Part shown: piece after piece, positions 11,084-21,739 of the stretch
How the letters are laid out: every line of letters starts with the position of its first letter
How positions within the stretch are numbered: the stretch's first letter is position 1
Assembly: GCA_033065855.1 (NCBI GenBank)
Contig: JAVXUO010001677.1
Span: 62,001 to 126,000, forward strand
DNA from: Escallonia rubra
Lineage: Eukaryota; Streptophyta; Magnoliopsida; Escalloniales; Escalloniaceae
Length of the DNA: 64,000 nucleotides
Direction: 5' to 3'
Program-made: the position numbers and the translations under genes
Notes under the pieces: generated by a model
Databases searched by the model: none
What the model saw: only the letters and a program-made list of their open reading frames with translations
What the model was told of the DNA's origin: nothing

Positions 11084-12575
11084 CTAGTAGAATGCACGTG
11101 AGCATTAATCTATAACAAAATTAGATTATGGTTTAGAGAAGTCATAACCTCAAGTTATCTTAAAACCATGACAAGTAGATCGAGTATACTTCTTAGATTG
11201 AATTAATGTCTAAAGTGAAAGTTCTGAACTCTAAAAGTAATAGTAGTAGAAAACCTTCTTTTTATTAGCAATAATTTTGCTTTATATATATATAAAGTAT
11301 CAAAATAATCCACTGCTCAGATTGCAGAGCAACTATAATTAAAAGTTGATACCAATAATATTAGTACGTGAAAATTTTGTTGCAAGTGTTAATAGCACAT
11401 AGCTTCAATTCCTTTCTTAAGTGGCCAACTATAGCTACCAGTATATACAGTTCAAAGGCACATGTGGCTACTATGATTTGACAATTACAATGTATTACTA
11501 TACCATTAAAAGCATTAAGAGATAATGTGTTGCAACTTGCAAGTAAATACATATTGTAGTTCATCTCAATGTCAAGATATTACCCATCATTGTTGCTTTG
11601 AAGTAAACAGAAAGTAACTATTTTATGTTTTCACATTGACGTATCTATTCTAGAGTAAAATATATAAAGTGTAACAATCACCAAGCTATTTATCTTTTAT
11701 GTCGAGAAGGAGCTCTAAACTAACATGTGATAGGTCAAGATTTCGTAAACGTGTGCCTTTTCTTTCATTTGGCTTGTGGAAGCATAATTCAATTAAAAAC
11801 AAAGAACATAAAACGTCGTGGAGAATGGTATGCAAAGGGAATGCAAGTTATGTGCCTAGACCTTTACTTTTAAGATTTATTTTCAGATAAGTGAAAGAGG
11901 TGGAACACCTCTCAATTACAAAGGCTCAGGTGATATTTAATTATCAATTAATGGTAGCGAAGTAATTCTTAGACTTTATCAGGGCAAATTATTTGAGCCA
12001 TATGTTTTGTCCAGATAATTTATAAGGTTCAATACTTCTAGAAGTAGTATAATGGATCTTGATATCCATTTTATGTTAAAAAGATTTTGTGATCTTTTAA
12101 TTTAACAGTTGTAGTAATAATATGATAGTGAAGTACAACAACACAACCTAGAAGAGATAGAAGGGAGAGGGAAAAAAAAGAAAAAAGGCGTGAAAATACG
12201 TGGCCTTTAAAATATAAACATATGAAGTATGTTGTTTCCTGCAACAGGTTCGGGGTAATATACGATATCCATCTTTTCTCGAACTTGTGACTTTGTTGTC
12301 ACATGGTGTATTCAGGGGAATATACGCATAGAGAAATAGATACATGCATAAAGAGATAAATGCAAAGAGATACATGTTTTGAAAAGGTTAAAAGGTTTTC
12401 AATAATTTGGACATAGAATATGAAAAATGTTTATGAGAGATGAAGAGTCTACCAATGACCGTAACTAACATTAATTGTTATAGCCAAGGATAGAGATGTC
12501 ATTAAGAAGTTTTGTAAGGATAATTTTGTCCAAAAAATAATTTACGCATATTCACACTTTTATGAGTAGTATAGA
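11084..12575 (-). mobile_element. Helitron 3 (minus strand), non-autonomous
   Basis: On the minus strand it starts TCTATACTACTCAT (right end at 12575, after a host A) and ends in CTAG (11084-11087) before a host T. Three bases before CTAG is a hairpin, AATGC-TCACGT-GCATT. Removing it joins TCCTA to TAAATTATTCC, matching TCCTATTATTCAAACC in unit 1 near 4090 apart from a few bases. No Helitron protein is encoded. The weak hairpin and small mismatch at the empty site make this less certain than Helitron 2. Confidence 0.65.
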
Positions 12576-12819
12576 TAAATTATTCCAACCACCTCACCGA
12601 GACATTCAACTGCCAACATTTTTATAGCATTTCTATTGCTTCTACCCTCTTAATCTCCGTTTTTATGATAGCTTTCTGATATTTTATATACCGTTTGCTA
12701 TTTGCAAAGCGACGCAATGAGGCGTCGCAAATTGAAGCACTTGCTTTACCGGGGCAGACGAGAGGAAAAAAACATCTTAGTAAAGAATTTGGAAAGGCTA
12801 TCTCGGTAAGGAAAGGAGA

Positions 12820-12842
12820 GAACTTTCCGGAGTCTTATGGAA
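12820..12842 (+). promoter_or_regulatory. Heat-shock element, sHSP copy 2 (one block altered)
   Basis: Five blocks GAA-TTC-GAG-TTA-GAA at the same place as in the other copies. The fourth block is TTA instead of TTC, which removes the perfect TTCnnGAA pair kept by copies 1, 3 and 4. TATAAAT is at 12938-12944 and the ATG at 13049. Confidence 0.8.
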
Positions 12843-13048
12843 ATGTAACAGAACCTCCTAGAAGCTAGCAGCAGCATCAGCATCAGCACACCCTTCTTTT
12901 TCCAGAATCTTCTTCTTCTTCCTTCTTCCACACACACTATAAATTAATTGTCCCCCACATCCTAGGCCTTCGTCAAAATCAAATCGAAAACCATCAAATC
13001 TCATTTCTGAAAGCAGTCAATTCTTAATTCTCTCTGGTCCAAGTTCCG

Positions 13049-13513
13049 ATGGATTTCAGGGTAATGGGATTGGATTCGCCCCTCTTCCACGCCCTACACC
13101 ACATGGTGGACGACAACGACAAGTCCACCCCTAACGCCCCGACCCAGACCTACTTTCGCGACGCCAAGGCCATGGCTGCGACACCCGCCGATGTAAAGGA
13201 GTACCCGAATTCCTACGCGTTCATAATCGACATGCCGGGGCTGAAATCGGGTGATATCAAGGTGCAGGTGGAGGACGACAGCGTCTTGGTGATAAGCGGG
13301 GAGAGGAAGCGGGAGGAAGAGAAGGAGGGAGCCAAGTACGTGAGGATGGAGAGGAGGGTCGGCAAGTTCATGAGGAAGTTCGTGCTGCCGGAGAATGCCA
13401 ACGTCGAGGCAATTTCGGCAGTCTGTCAGGACGGGGTGCTGACGGTGACCGTCCAGAAGTTGCCTCCGCCGGAGCCCAAGAAGCCCAAGACGGTTGAAGT
13501 CAAGGTTGCTTGA
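13049..13513 (+). CDS. Class II cytosolic small heat-shock protein, copy 2
   Basis: An intact 154-aa paralogue of copy 1, with the same arm, alpha-crystallin domain (about 46-137) and KTVEVKVA tail. It differs from copy 1 at Val5, Pro28, Ala57, Val74 and Val104. It keeps the DDS form at 76-78 and the VKVA end that pair it with copy 1 rather than with copies 3 and 4. Ala57 falls in the otherwise conserved YVFIID strand and may slightly alter the fold (inference). The peptide gene of the same unit is more than 5 kb upstream because two Helitrons lie between them. Confidence 0.95.
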   Translation: MDFRVMGLDSPLFHALHHMVDDNDKSTPNAPTQTYFRDAKAMAATPADVKEYPNSYAFIIDMPGLKSGDIKVQVEDDSVLVISGERKREEEKEGAKYVRMERRVGKFMRKFVLPENANVEAISAVCQDGVLTVTVQKLPPPEPKKPKTVEVKVA

Positions 13514-14942
13514 TAGAATTGAGGGCTTTTCATCTCGGTTTATGCTGTTCTCGTCTGGTGGCGAGTGGTCTGCTAATAATGTGTAGTTGGCTTTTCTGTC
13601 TGAGAAGGCTTTTGAGGGTATGGGTATGATGATGAATTTGGCATTTGGGATTGTAATTTGTGTTAAGTTTTGCTTCGCGTTTCTGTTGAGTGATTCAGTA
13701 TGATTTACTTCTACTCTGTTTACCTGCGACTTGTAGTAACTCGAATCAATGCTAAAACTCGATTCCTATTATTTTATTTTATTTTATTTTTTTTACTTAG
13801 ACAAAAATTTTACTAAAATAAAGTTTTTTTTGTTTTGAAAATTATCAGAAATATATGCCATGAGAAAATAAATCAGGCTAACAATAACATTACCTAGCCC
13901 CTGAGGTTACATAGTCATCCAACATTTAGAACGGATAACACCCTCATCCAGTAAGTAATACAAAAAAGAAAAAAAATAAACTAAAAAGTTAAATAAAAAA
14001 ACAACTATGTTTTTTTTTTTTAAATGAAGAGACTCACTAATAACTAGCGAAAATAAACAGAGAGAACTAGAACTAAAGGTTAAAAACCCAAAATAGATTC
14101 AACTAAAACAGTAAAGACAATAGCTAAAACTAAGATAACAACAACAAATCCCGTGCTTCAAGCCGGCACCGGAAACACCAACATCTCCAGCCATTCCACC
14201 GTTGCCGAGTCCCAGAGGGCAGATTCACCCACGAAAAATCATCCAAATTCCGATCATCAGTCAAGACCTGCACAGCCAAGACTTCGCCGGACAAGACCCC
14301 ATTGCCGAAGGCCAAACACCATCGGAAAAACCAACCAAGGACCCTGCGAACCGCTTACAGCCACTGATCAAAACCACTCTGCCCGATCTTCTGATAAATC
14401 AACCTAAAACACCAAAAAAGACATTAGGCAGAAATCTAAAGCTTCAATATATCACCCCCACAAAACCTTTCTAGTTCCAGGGCAGGGGGGTGGGGGAGAA
14501 AAAAACCCTATATGAAAATAACCCAGATCTAGACTCTCCAAACCATAGTTATCAATACCGTACCGGTACGGTCCGTACTGTACGTACCGTTTTTACCTTC
14601 TACTGGTACGGTACCCTTTACATTTTGTACCGGTCAAAATACCGTTCTGTACCGGTTATACCGGCAGTACTTGTGATACCGGCCGAAAACTATGTACCGG
14701 CCGAGATATTGTGTTTTGTACCGATTCCTTAAAAAATGTAAAAGTTATAAATTTTATTAGAAATTTTGTAAATTGACCATATAAAGATTAAATACCAAAA
14801 CACTCTGAATTCTTTTATACTAATTAAAGTCTCTATAGCCTCTTGCTCATAATATTCACTTAGCTTTGATTTACTTTATATCTGGAAGTTTTGATCATGT
14901 TCTTTCATCTATATAATGTACTGTTTTATACACATGTACGCG
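13514..14942. other. Unassigned insertion-like sequence downstream of sHSP copy 2
   Basis: The 3' flank is shared with copy 1 until about 13820. The next 1.1 kb is unrelated to unit 1. It begins with a T-run and contains a GC-richer stretch (14150-14470) with no convincing protein, then a palindrome-rich block (14548-14726). The T-run at the left is compatible with a minus-strand retroelement tail, but no domain confirms this. Confidence 0.4.
14548..14726. repeat. GGTACC/CCGGTA palindrome-rich block
   Basis: At least ten overlapping copies of TACCGG, CGGTAC or GTACCG motifs in both orientations within 180 bp (for example ATACCGTACCGGTACGG). Such blocks occur in terminal regions of some plant DNA transposons; no terminal repeat or target duplication could be fixed. 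Confidence 0.6.
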
Positions 14943-15153
14943 CGCCCGTAGTCTTCAAGTTGCTACCTCATATTCTACGCTATGCATGAATGTATGCTAA
15001 TTCGGATCGACTCTTGGGAGCACCTCATATTTTATGCTAAGCGTGATGGCAAGTGTTAAAGTCTCACATCGACTCTGAAGGTTAGAATTAGTTCTTATAC
15101 TTGTTGAACTTTTTCTCTTTTTATTTTTCAGTTGGATACCAGAATTTAATACA
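14943..15153 (+). mobile_element. TRIM-like element, partial copy
   Basis: Matches the interior and right repeat (here 15054-15153) of the element at 6435-6800. The left repeat is missing, so the neighbouring sequence at 13820-14942 has replaced it. Confidence 0.55.
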
Positions 15154-15867
15154 GTCAATTCTAGAGGAGAGGTTATGGATTTTGCAATTTGGATCTCAAG
15201 ATGTACGTGGTTTATATATAAGTGATTTTACAGCAAAGACAGTAGAATTATAGCAAATGGAATTCGCATATATGAAAAGAAAATAATATGCGCTATTAAG
15301 ATGTTGCTAAACTTTTGCTAGTTAACCAGCATGTGGGTAACATAGCCGAAAACGGGAAAACATGAGCTATTGGCGTTGCCTCGGTATTTGGACTGAGATA
15401 TCCCAATTTATTTATAAAAGTAAAATACTAATGACAAGTGTTACGTGATTATTTAAGGAAAAATCTAGGTTTTAAGTGTTTTATCTTTGCACATAAGGAG
15501 TTTATTGTATTTTAGAGCATGTGATGTATGTTTCTTGAAGTTAAGGTACCATATCCTCCCAAGAATATTGAGAGGCCTTCGTTTTGTGGAAAGTTGAAGT
15601 CAAAAGGACAAATTTGTGTTCAAGGAGAGACCGTTTAAACTCTTCAACACTTGTGTGACTGTCATTGAAAACAAGTGAAACCCTACAATTATGGAAGTCT
15701 ATGCATTCCTTCTCCGGCTCCCGAGTATTAAATTTACAGCCATACGTTGAATTTAAAGACTTAAAAATTAGATTTACAACCATACGTTGGTAAACAGAAA
15801 ATACTTCACATATCGCTTTTCACCGCTCGTTTGAACAATATCGAAAATACGTCAAACATTTTACAGC
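15154..15867. other. Spacer upstream of peptide copy 3
   Basis: Matches 6800-7543. Near 15730-15770 a short stretch of the peptide promoter is rearranged relative to unit 2. No gene is seen. TATAAAA is at 15868-15874. Confidence 0.6.
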
Positions 15868-15967
15868 TATAAAAACCCAAGCATTCCTCCTCCAATCTTC
15901 ATCGCCTTCAAACCCTCAAGGTATTTTACTTTTGTCATCCTTGAGAAAGAAGGAAAGGCTAAGAACA

Positions 15968-16162
15968 ATGGGTTCCAACAAGGCCGTAGTAGCGCTCGTC
16001 ATCGCCGTGATCGTCATGGTTGGCTTGGTTGCCGTGGGAAACGCATTCGACAAGGAGTCATGCATGAAGAAATGCATAAAAGAACTCACGGACCTGGGTT
16101 CGGTCCGTGCCATCGCCGAGGAAACATGCTTCAGGCAAGTTTGCAGCCCGCCGAAGATGTAG
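15968..16162 (+). CDS. Small secreted Cys-rich peptide, copy 3
   Basis: A 64-aa precursor identical to copy 2 except Val for Ile at residue 11 inside the signal peptide; the predicted mature peptide is identical. Cysteines are at 32, 36, 54 and 59 (C-X3-C-X17-C-X4-C). The conserved TATA box, leader and ATG context suggest a real expressed gene. It lies about 1.1 kb upstream of sHSP copy 3 on the same strand, which is probably the ancestral arrangement. The function is unknown; a secreted defence or signalling peptide is the most natural guess. Confidence 0.72.
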   Translation: MGSNKAVVALVIAVIVMVGLVAVGNAFDKESCMKKCIKELTDLGSVRAIAEETCFRQVCSPPKM

Positions 16163-17040
16163 TTAAACTGAATGATGCAATTTCAGGTCCCTGGAACAGA
16201 GTCGTTAGCTTCTTGTCATACATAATGTTCCCTTCAATAATTGATTAATAAATGAAGCTTTTGCTTCTTTAAATTCCTATCCATGTTGTTCCTACTTTCT
16301 CACTTTTTTTTGTTCTTTCCTTGTGAAGATCTCATGTGCTATTGATATCTACTTGCATCATTTAGAAACCAATTTTAAGCAAACTTCTTTTTTTTCCCTT
16401 TTTTTTTTTTTGGGTTCTATTGGAAACAAAGTAAAAACATTCGGCAAACGAAATGTCATCCAAGAGCTGCCTCTGGAATTAACGTTGTACCTTCTGAAGC
16501 CGCTACTAGTATTTTCAACTCACCTATTAATATGCCGCTTGCCTTAACGCGCTTCATTTCTTATTAAATCGCACGTTTATTTTCTATAATGAAGAAGTAG
16601 ATTGACAGACAGAAAAAATTGTTCACAAGAACAAGAAACCTTGCTTAAATACAATACTGACGCATTAACTAAACTATTATTAAAGGAGATCACCTATATA
16701 GTGAAGCACTTTTTTAACTTTCAACTGTATTCTTTCAACTTCAAAATAAAGAAAAATAATCAAGATCGTCGCTGAAATCTCTATCCTTTTACCATCAAAC
16801 TTCTTCTTCATCTTCATTATTCCGACCACCATACCTAAATATCCAAACACCAATATTTTATTCTATCTCTATGATGGTTATTTATTTTTTAATTTTCTGA
16901 TTTTTTTTTTTTTCCAATTGCACACGTATCGTGTGTGCCAGCGATTTAATGAAGTCAAATTGAATCACTTGCTTTAGTTGGGCATACGAGAGAAAAATCT
17001 TATAAAAGAATTTGGTAAGGCTGCGGGTAAGAACAGGGGA
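16163..17040. other. Peptide-sHSP spacer, unit 3
   Basis: Compact form of the spacer without Helitrons. 16425-17000 is repeated at 19954-20505 in unit 4. No gene is seen. Confidence 0.6.
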
Positions 17041-17063
17041 GAACTTTCCAGAGACTTCTGGAA
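17041..17063 (+). promoter_or_regulatory. Heat-shock element, sHSP copy 3
   Basis: Five blocks GAA-TTC-GAG-TTC-GAA with two-base spacers. TATAAAT is at 17149-17155 and the ATG at 17259. Confidence 0.85.
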
Positions 17064-17258
17064 ATATAACAGAACCTCCTAGAAGCTAGCAGCAGCAGCA
17101 CACCCCTCCTTTTCCAGAATCTTCTTCTTCTTCTTCTTCCACCCACACTATAAATTCATTGTCCCCCACATCCCATGCCTTCGTCAAATTGAAACTGAAA
17201 AAGATCAAATCTCATTCCGAAAGCAGTCAATTCTTAATTCTCTCTGGTCCAAGTGCCG

Positions 17259-17723
17259 ATGGATTTCAGGCTGATGGGATTGGATTCGCCGCTCTTCCAC
17301 GCTCTACACCACATGGTGGACGACAACGACAAGTCCACCCCTAACGCCCCGACCCAGACCTACTTTCGCGACGCCAAGGCCATGGCTGCGACACCCGCCG
17401 ATGTAAAGGAGTACCCGAATTCGTACGTGTTCATAATCGACATGCCGGGGCTGAAATCGGGTGATATCAAGGTGCAGGTGGAGGAGGACAGCGTCTTGGT
17501 GATCAGTGGGGAGAGGAAGCGGGAGGAAGAGAAGGAGGGAGCCAAGTACGTGAGGATGGAGAGGAGGATCGGCAAGTTCATGAGGAAGTTCGTGCTGCCG
17601 GAGAATGCCAACATCGAGGCCATTTCGGCAGTCTGTCAGGACGGGGTGCTGACGGTGACCGTCCAGAAGTTGCCTCCGCCGGAGCCCAAGAAGCCCAAGA
17701 CCGTAGAAGTCAAGATTGCTTGA
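17259..17723 (+). CDS. Class II cytosolic small heat-shock protein, copy 3
   Basis: An intact 154-aa class II sHSP with the same domain order as copy 1. The frame is open two codons further upstream from a GTG, but the ATG at 17259 aligns with the starts of copies 1 and 2, so I use it. Distinguishing residues are Pro28, Val74, Glu77 (EEDS), Ile119 and the VKIA end. Glu77 and Ile153 are shared with copy 4, which groups copies 3 and 4. The heat-shock element is intact. Confidence 0.95.
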   Translation: MDFRLMGLDSPLFHALHHMVDDNDKSTPNAPTQTYFRDAKAMAATPADVKEYPNSYVFIIDMPGLKSGDIKVQVEEDSVLVISGERKREEEKEGAKYVRMERRIGKFMRKFVLPENANIEAISAVCQDGVLTVTVQKLPPPEPKKPKTVEVKIA

Positions 17724-18008
17724 ATAAAATGAAGGGCTTTTCATCTGGGCTTATGCTGTTCCTCGGGTAATAATGCGTGTTATGGGCGCTTTTGGCTTCT
17801 CTGTCTGAGAAGGCTTGTTAAGTGTATGGGTATGACGATGAATTTGGTATTTGGGGTTGTAATTTGTGTAAGTTTTGCTTCGCGTTTATGTCGAGTGGTT
17901 TGTCAGTGAAATTTATTTCTTAGTATGTTTACGTGCGACTTGTGTTAACTCGAATCAGAATGCGAAAACCGATTCCTTTTCTCCTTTTTTCTTGACTTTG
18001 GACAACAT
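17724..18008. other. 3' flank of sHSP copy 3
   Basis: 3' untranslated and spacer sequence shared with the other copies up to the Mutator-like insertion. No other feature is seen. Confidence 0.6.
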
Positions 18009-18017
18009 ATTAAATAT

Positions 18018-19295
18018 GGGTTAAATACAAAATTGTCCCCTAAGGTTTACACATATTTGCACTTCGCTACTCATATTTTTAACTTTTGCAATAATGTTTC
18101 CTAAGGTTGATAAAATCATTGCAAACGGCTCCAAAATTGGATGACCGTTCATTTTTCATTTTTGGACGTTAAGTCCACATATGCCGTGCACATGCCATTT
18201 TAGCATGAACAGATCTGTCATTTTATCCTATCTTCCCTTTCTCCCTATGTTCATGTGCTTCTTCTTCTTCTCTCTCTCTCTCTCTCTCCCCTTCCTCAAT
18301 TTTTAACTCAATTCACACATTCCCAAAATTTGTTCTGACTCCCGACGAGGGCGAACCGACCATCGTCTTCATGTTCCTGCTAAGGATTTTCTTCAGCGAC
18401 AGCAGGCGTCAAGTGGTTCCGCCATAAGAATTCGTCGTCAACCTCTAGATTCCTGGCACCCCCAAGGTGCAGCCATCGTCGGGTTTCGACTTTTCTTGAT
18501 AATCTTTAAAAAAAATGTCCTGTCAATGATCGCTTTATAGCATCTATTCCTCTCTGTTCTTATTTCTGCGGTTTTGTTGTTGACATCGTTTATAGCTGCA
18601 AGATAGATTCTAGCTTTGAGGGTTTAAGTTCATAAGATATTCATGGCAATTAGATTCTTGGATTCTTTCTGTTATGGGTTTTAACATGACATTGAAGCAA
18701 ACATGATTTATGCCTCTGAGTGGTGTTGTTTGAGTGGAGGGGGAGAATGGATTTATGGGTTGTTGCAGTAGTTGCTGGTGCTGGGTATATAGCAAAGTAC
18801 TGGCAAAATTCTCCTTGTGAAAATGATTATTGCCTGTGTCATCATCATCCGGGAATTTTTTGTAGCAGTTGAAGAATAGAGCTTGTCCAATTATGAGATT
18901 GGGCGAAAACATATGGACAAGAATGTTCCATCAGAGAAAGAAGATGCTTCAGATGAGAGACTTGGGAAAATTATTCCAAAAGAGGGATAGAGCTTGTCTA
19001 ATACGCATTTTTCTACCATTAACACTGAGAGAGAGAGAGAGAGAGAAAGCAGCAGCAGCAGAAGAACATAAAGGGAAAGAGAAGATGGGGTAGGGAAAAT
19101 GACATATCTGTCCATGCTAAAATGGCATGTGCACGACACATGCGGACTTAACGTCCAAAAATGAACGACCATCCAATTATGGAGCCATTTGTAATGGTTT
19201 TGTCAATCTCAGGGAACATTATTACAAAAGTTGAAAACACTGGGAGCAAAGTGCAAATACGTGTAAATTTCAGGGGACAATTTTATATTTAACCC
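18018..19295. mobile_element. Mutator-like element with long terminal inverted repeats
   Basis: Terminal inverted repeats of about 275 bp (18018-18295 and 19020-19295) begin GGGTTAAATA-AAATTGTCCCC and include CACATGCCATTTTAGCATG and CT/GA-repeat parts. Flanking 9-bp sequences ATTAAATAT (18009-18017) and TTTAAACAT (19296-19304) agree at seven positions, fitting a Mutator-type target duplication. Unit 4 shows the uninterrupted sequence after GACTTTGGACAACAT. The interior (about 720 bp) encodes no transposase, so it is non-autonomous; captured host sequence is possible. Confidence 0.78.
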
Positions 19296-19304
19296 TTTAA
19301 ACAT

Positions 19305-19825
19305 AGGTTACCATGTGTACTCAACGCAATATCAAGGAATCGGCTTCTTTGATAATAGAAGCCGTCAACCATAGGCCACACCATCGGTCCACTGCACAGC
19401 CATCAAGCATAGGTTACACCATTGTCCATCGCAGAACCACCACCAAAACATCCTCCAACCTGTGAGACGATCTGCTTCATAATCTTCGAAAATACAATTT
19501 TATTGGCAATTCATGCCCTGATATTATTTGGATGCTTAACAAGTTTGTGGAACTTGGGATTAAAACAGTCTTACTGTGCGCTGAATCAAGTTTTGAGCAT
19601 ACCTGACAGCTCGTAACACAACTGCTGTCAGTTATCTGGCAAGAAACAGAATGAGAAATATTGCCAGGACGTTCTTCCATTGCAAGTTCTCCAATGGCCT
19701 CCTATAACCAGAAACTAAAAGCATTTATTACTTGCCAATGCTGTGGTGAATCCTACCTCTTGATACATTTGATTTGTCATATCCTTTTCCTTTTTGACAT
19801 TTGACATTTACAGCACAAAAAAAAA
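19305..19825. repeat. Copy of the NSUN5 3'-flanking sequence
   Basis: Matches about 25285-25790 over roughly 500 bp (AGAAGCCGTCAAC..., TTTTATTGGCAATTCATGCCC, TATCTGGCAAGAAACAGAA). The second copy lies just outside the NSUN5 stop, so this piece was carried along when the array unit was duplicated. A minus-strand open frame inside it has no recognisable domain and I do not call it a gene. Confidence 0.85.
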
Positions 19826-19828
19826 GAT

Positions 19829-19931
19829 AATAGGAATCGAGTTTTAGCATTGATTCGAGTTACTACAAGTCGCAGGTAAACAGAGTCGAAGTGAATCTTA
19901 CTGAATCACTCAACAGAAACGCGAAGCAAAA
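19829..19931 (-). repeat. Inverted fragment of an sHSP 3' untranslated region
   Basis: Reverse complement of the sHSP 3' flank, closest to copy 2 (about 13672-13770), shown by GAGTTTTAGC where copy 1 has a different base. It marks the junction between units 3 and 4. Confidence 0.85.
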
Positions 19932-21104
19932 TTGAAAGTGTTATCAAACGGAGCCAAAGTAAAAACATTCGGCAGACGAAATGTAGTATTTTCAACTCAC
20001 CTATTAATATGTCGCTTGCCTTGACGCGCTTCATTTCTTATTAAATCGCACGTTTATTTTCTATAATGAAGAAGTAGATTGACAGACAGTAAAAATTGTT
20101 CAAAGAACAAGAAACCTTGCTTAAATAAAATAGTGACGCATTAACTAAATTATTATTAAATGAGATCACCCCTATGGTGAAGCACTTTTTGAACTTTCAA
20201 CTGTATTCTTTCAACTTCAAAATAAAGAAAAACAAATCAAGGTCGTTGCTGAAAATCTCTTACCATTTGATAAATAACCTCTCTATTCTTTTACCATCAA
20301 ACTTTCTTCATCTTCATTATTCCGACCACCGTACCTAAATATCCAAACACCAATATTTTTATTCTATCTCTATGATGGTTATTTATTTTTTAATTTTATG
20401 ATTTTTTTTTTTTTGCAAGTACACACGTGTCGTGTGTGCCATCGATTTAACGAAGCCTCGCAAATTGAATCACTTGCTTTAGGGGGGCAGATCAGAGAAA
20501 AATTTATAAGGGTCCGATTGGCAAACGGAATTGAAATTAGAATTTGGAATTGCAATTCAATTCCAATTCCATTTGGAATTGAATGAAATTTGTAATTCCA
20601 TTGATTGGTTAGCACAAAAAATTAGATCTAAGAATTGAAATTGCTAAAGTCAAAAAAATAAAAGGTAAATATTCAAAACGAAAGTTTCAACTTTTTTTTT
20701 TATCAAATTATACCCCATGTCACCCTACCCAACAAAAGAAAAAGAAAAAAAAAAAAAATACACGTAAGATGACTAAGTACAAAATAAAAAAAAATGAGCT
20801 CAGTAAAACACACATGATGAGACCAAGTATAAAATAAATAAATGAGTCAATTTTTTTGTTCTTTAAAGATAACATCAGTCAACATTACCACAAACCCAAC
20901 TCAAAAAATATTCAACCAACAACCACCATAAATCCACCATAGTTCTTGAGAATGCAACACATTACGTTGTTTCAACAAAAAAATAGCTCCTAAAGAGAAA
21001 CATTTCTGACATACAGTAATAAGATATCCATGAGATATACATTATAAGAAAATAAATACTAAAGAAATAACATTTCAAATAGATAATTAGCTATTGTATA
21101 AAAC

Positions 21105-21700
21105 TCCTCGTCCACGCCTCGCTTGATATTCGACGAACATGTCCTTAGCTAAATTCTCTTTAAATGTTGTCCATTCAGGCGTAAGTTGGACATATCTTAT
21201 AACTTCCTCATCGCTCGTGTCATCTTGAACTTGAGAAACTGCTAATTCAACATCAACATCAGCTAATAATCTTGCTTCTTATCCAATTTGTTCCTCTCAT
21301 ATGAAATTGTGCAACATGCAACATGCATTGACTATTCAAACCTAAAATACAAAGTACAAATGATAGAAAGAATCAGATTGTCACCTGTTACATACTATAT
21401 ATGTATGCACAAAATTATAAACCAACAAATTATCACTCATAATATCACCTGTGTTTTTACATCAAAGAAAGACGCGGTTCTAAGAATTGCCCACCGTTTC
21501 TTCAGCAATCCAAATGTTCTTTCAATCACATTCCTTGCGGCTGAGTGACGAAGATTAAACAACTCTTTATAAGTACTTGGATTATTCCCACTAGCTGCCC
21601 ATTCATTAAGATGATAACGTGTTGAACGATAAGGAGCTAAAAAACCAGGTCCATTTGCATATCTAGCATCAACCAAATAATATTTTCCTGCATTGTAGAA
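21105..21700 (-). pseudogene. Harbinger (ALP1-like) transposase, C-terminal remnant
   Basis: The minus strand reads a typical Harbinger DDE nuclease C-terminal part: VDARYANGPGFLAPYRSTRYH, then NLRHSAARNVIERTFGLLKKRWAILR (21676-21450). After an intron-like gap comes ACCMLHNFI, with a stop at once after it, and then WTTFKENLAKDMFVEYQARRGRG to a stop near 21105. The N-terminal two thirds, with the first catalytic Asp residues, are missing where L1-like sequence begins. It is inactive as read. Confidence 0.85.
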
Positions 21701-21739
21701 TTTGCATCATAGACTTGAATTAAAGAGAAGGAAAGAAAG

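Larger units (their letters stand above)
7346..15700 (+). repeat. Tandem array unit 2 (peptide + sHSP)
   Basis: Second unit, enlarged to more than 8 kb by Helitrons at 8186-10767 and 11084-12575 and by unrelated sequence at about 13820-14942. It holds intact peptide copy 2 and sHSP copy 2. Confidence 0.8.
15701..19825 (+). repeat. Tandem array unit 3 (peptide + sHSP + NSUN5-flank copy)
   Basis: Third unit, with intact peptide copy 3, sHSP copy 3, a Mutator-like element and, at its right end, a copy of the sequence found beside the NSUN5 3' end. Confidence 0.8.

Noticed and set aside
17253..17258. GTG two codons upstream of the sHSP ATG in copies 3 and 4 as start
   Set aside because: Copies 1 and 2 differ in this stretch and start at the aligned ATG; plant sHSPs of this class begin MDFR.
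17304..17744. 146-codon open frame antisense to sHSP copy 3
   Set aside because: Shadow of the GC-rich sHSP coding strand. It has no domain and is not kept open at this length in the other copies.
19477..19680. Minus-strand frame in the NSUN5-flank copy, considered as an exon
   Set aside because: No recognisable family. NSUN5 is complete without it, and the second copy at 25400-25640 has stops in the same frame.
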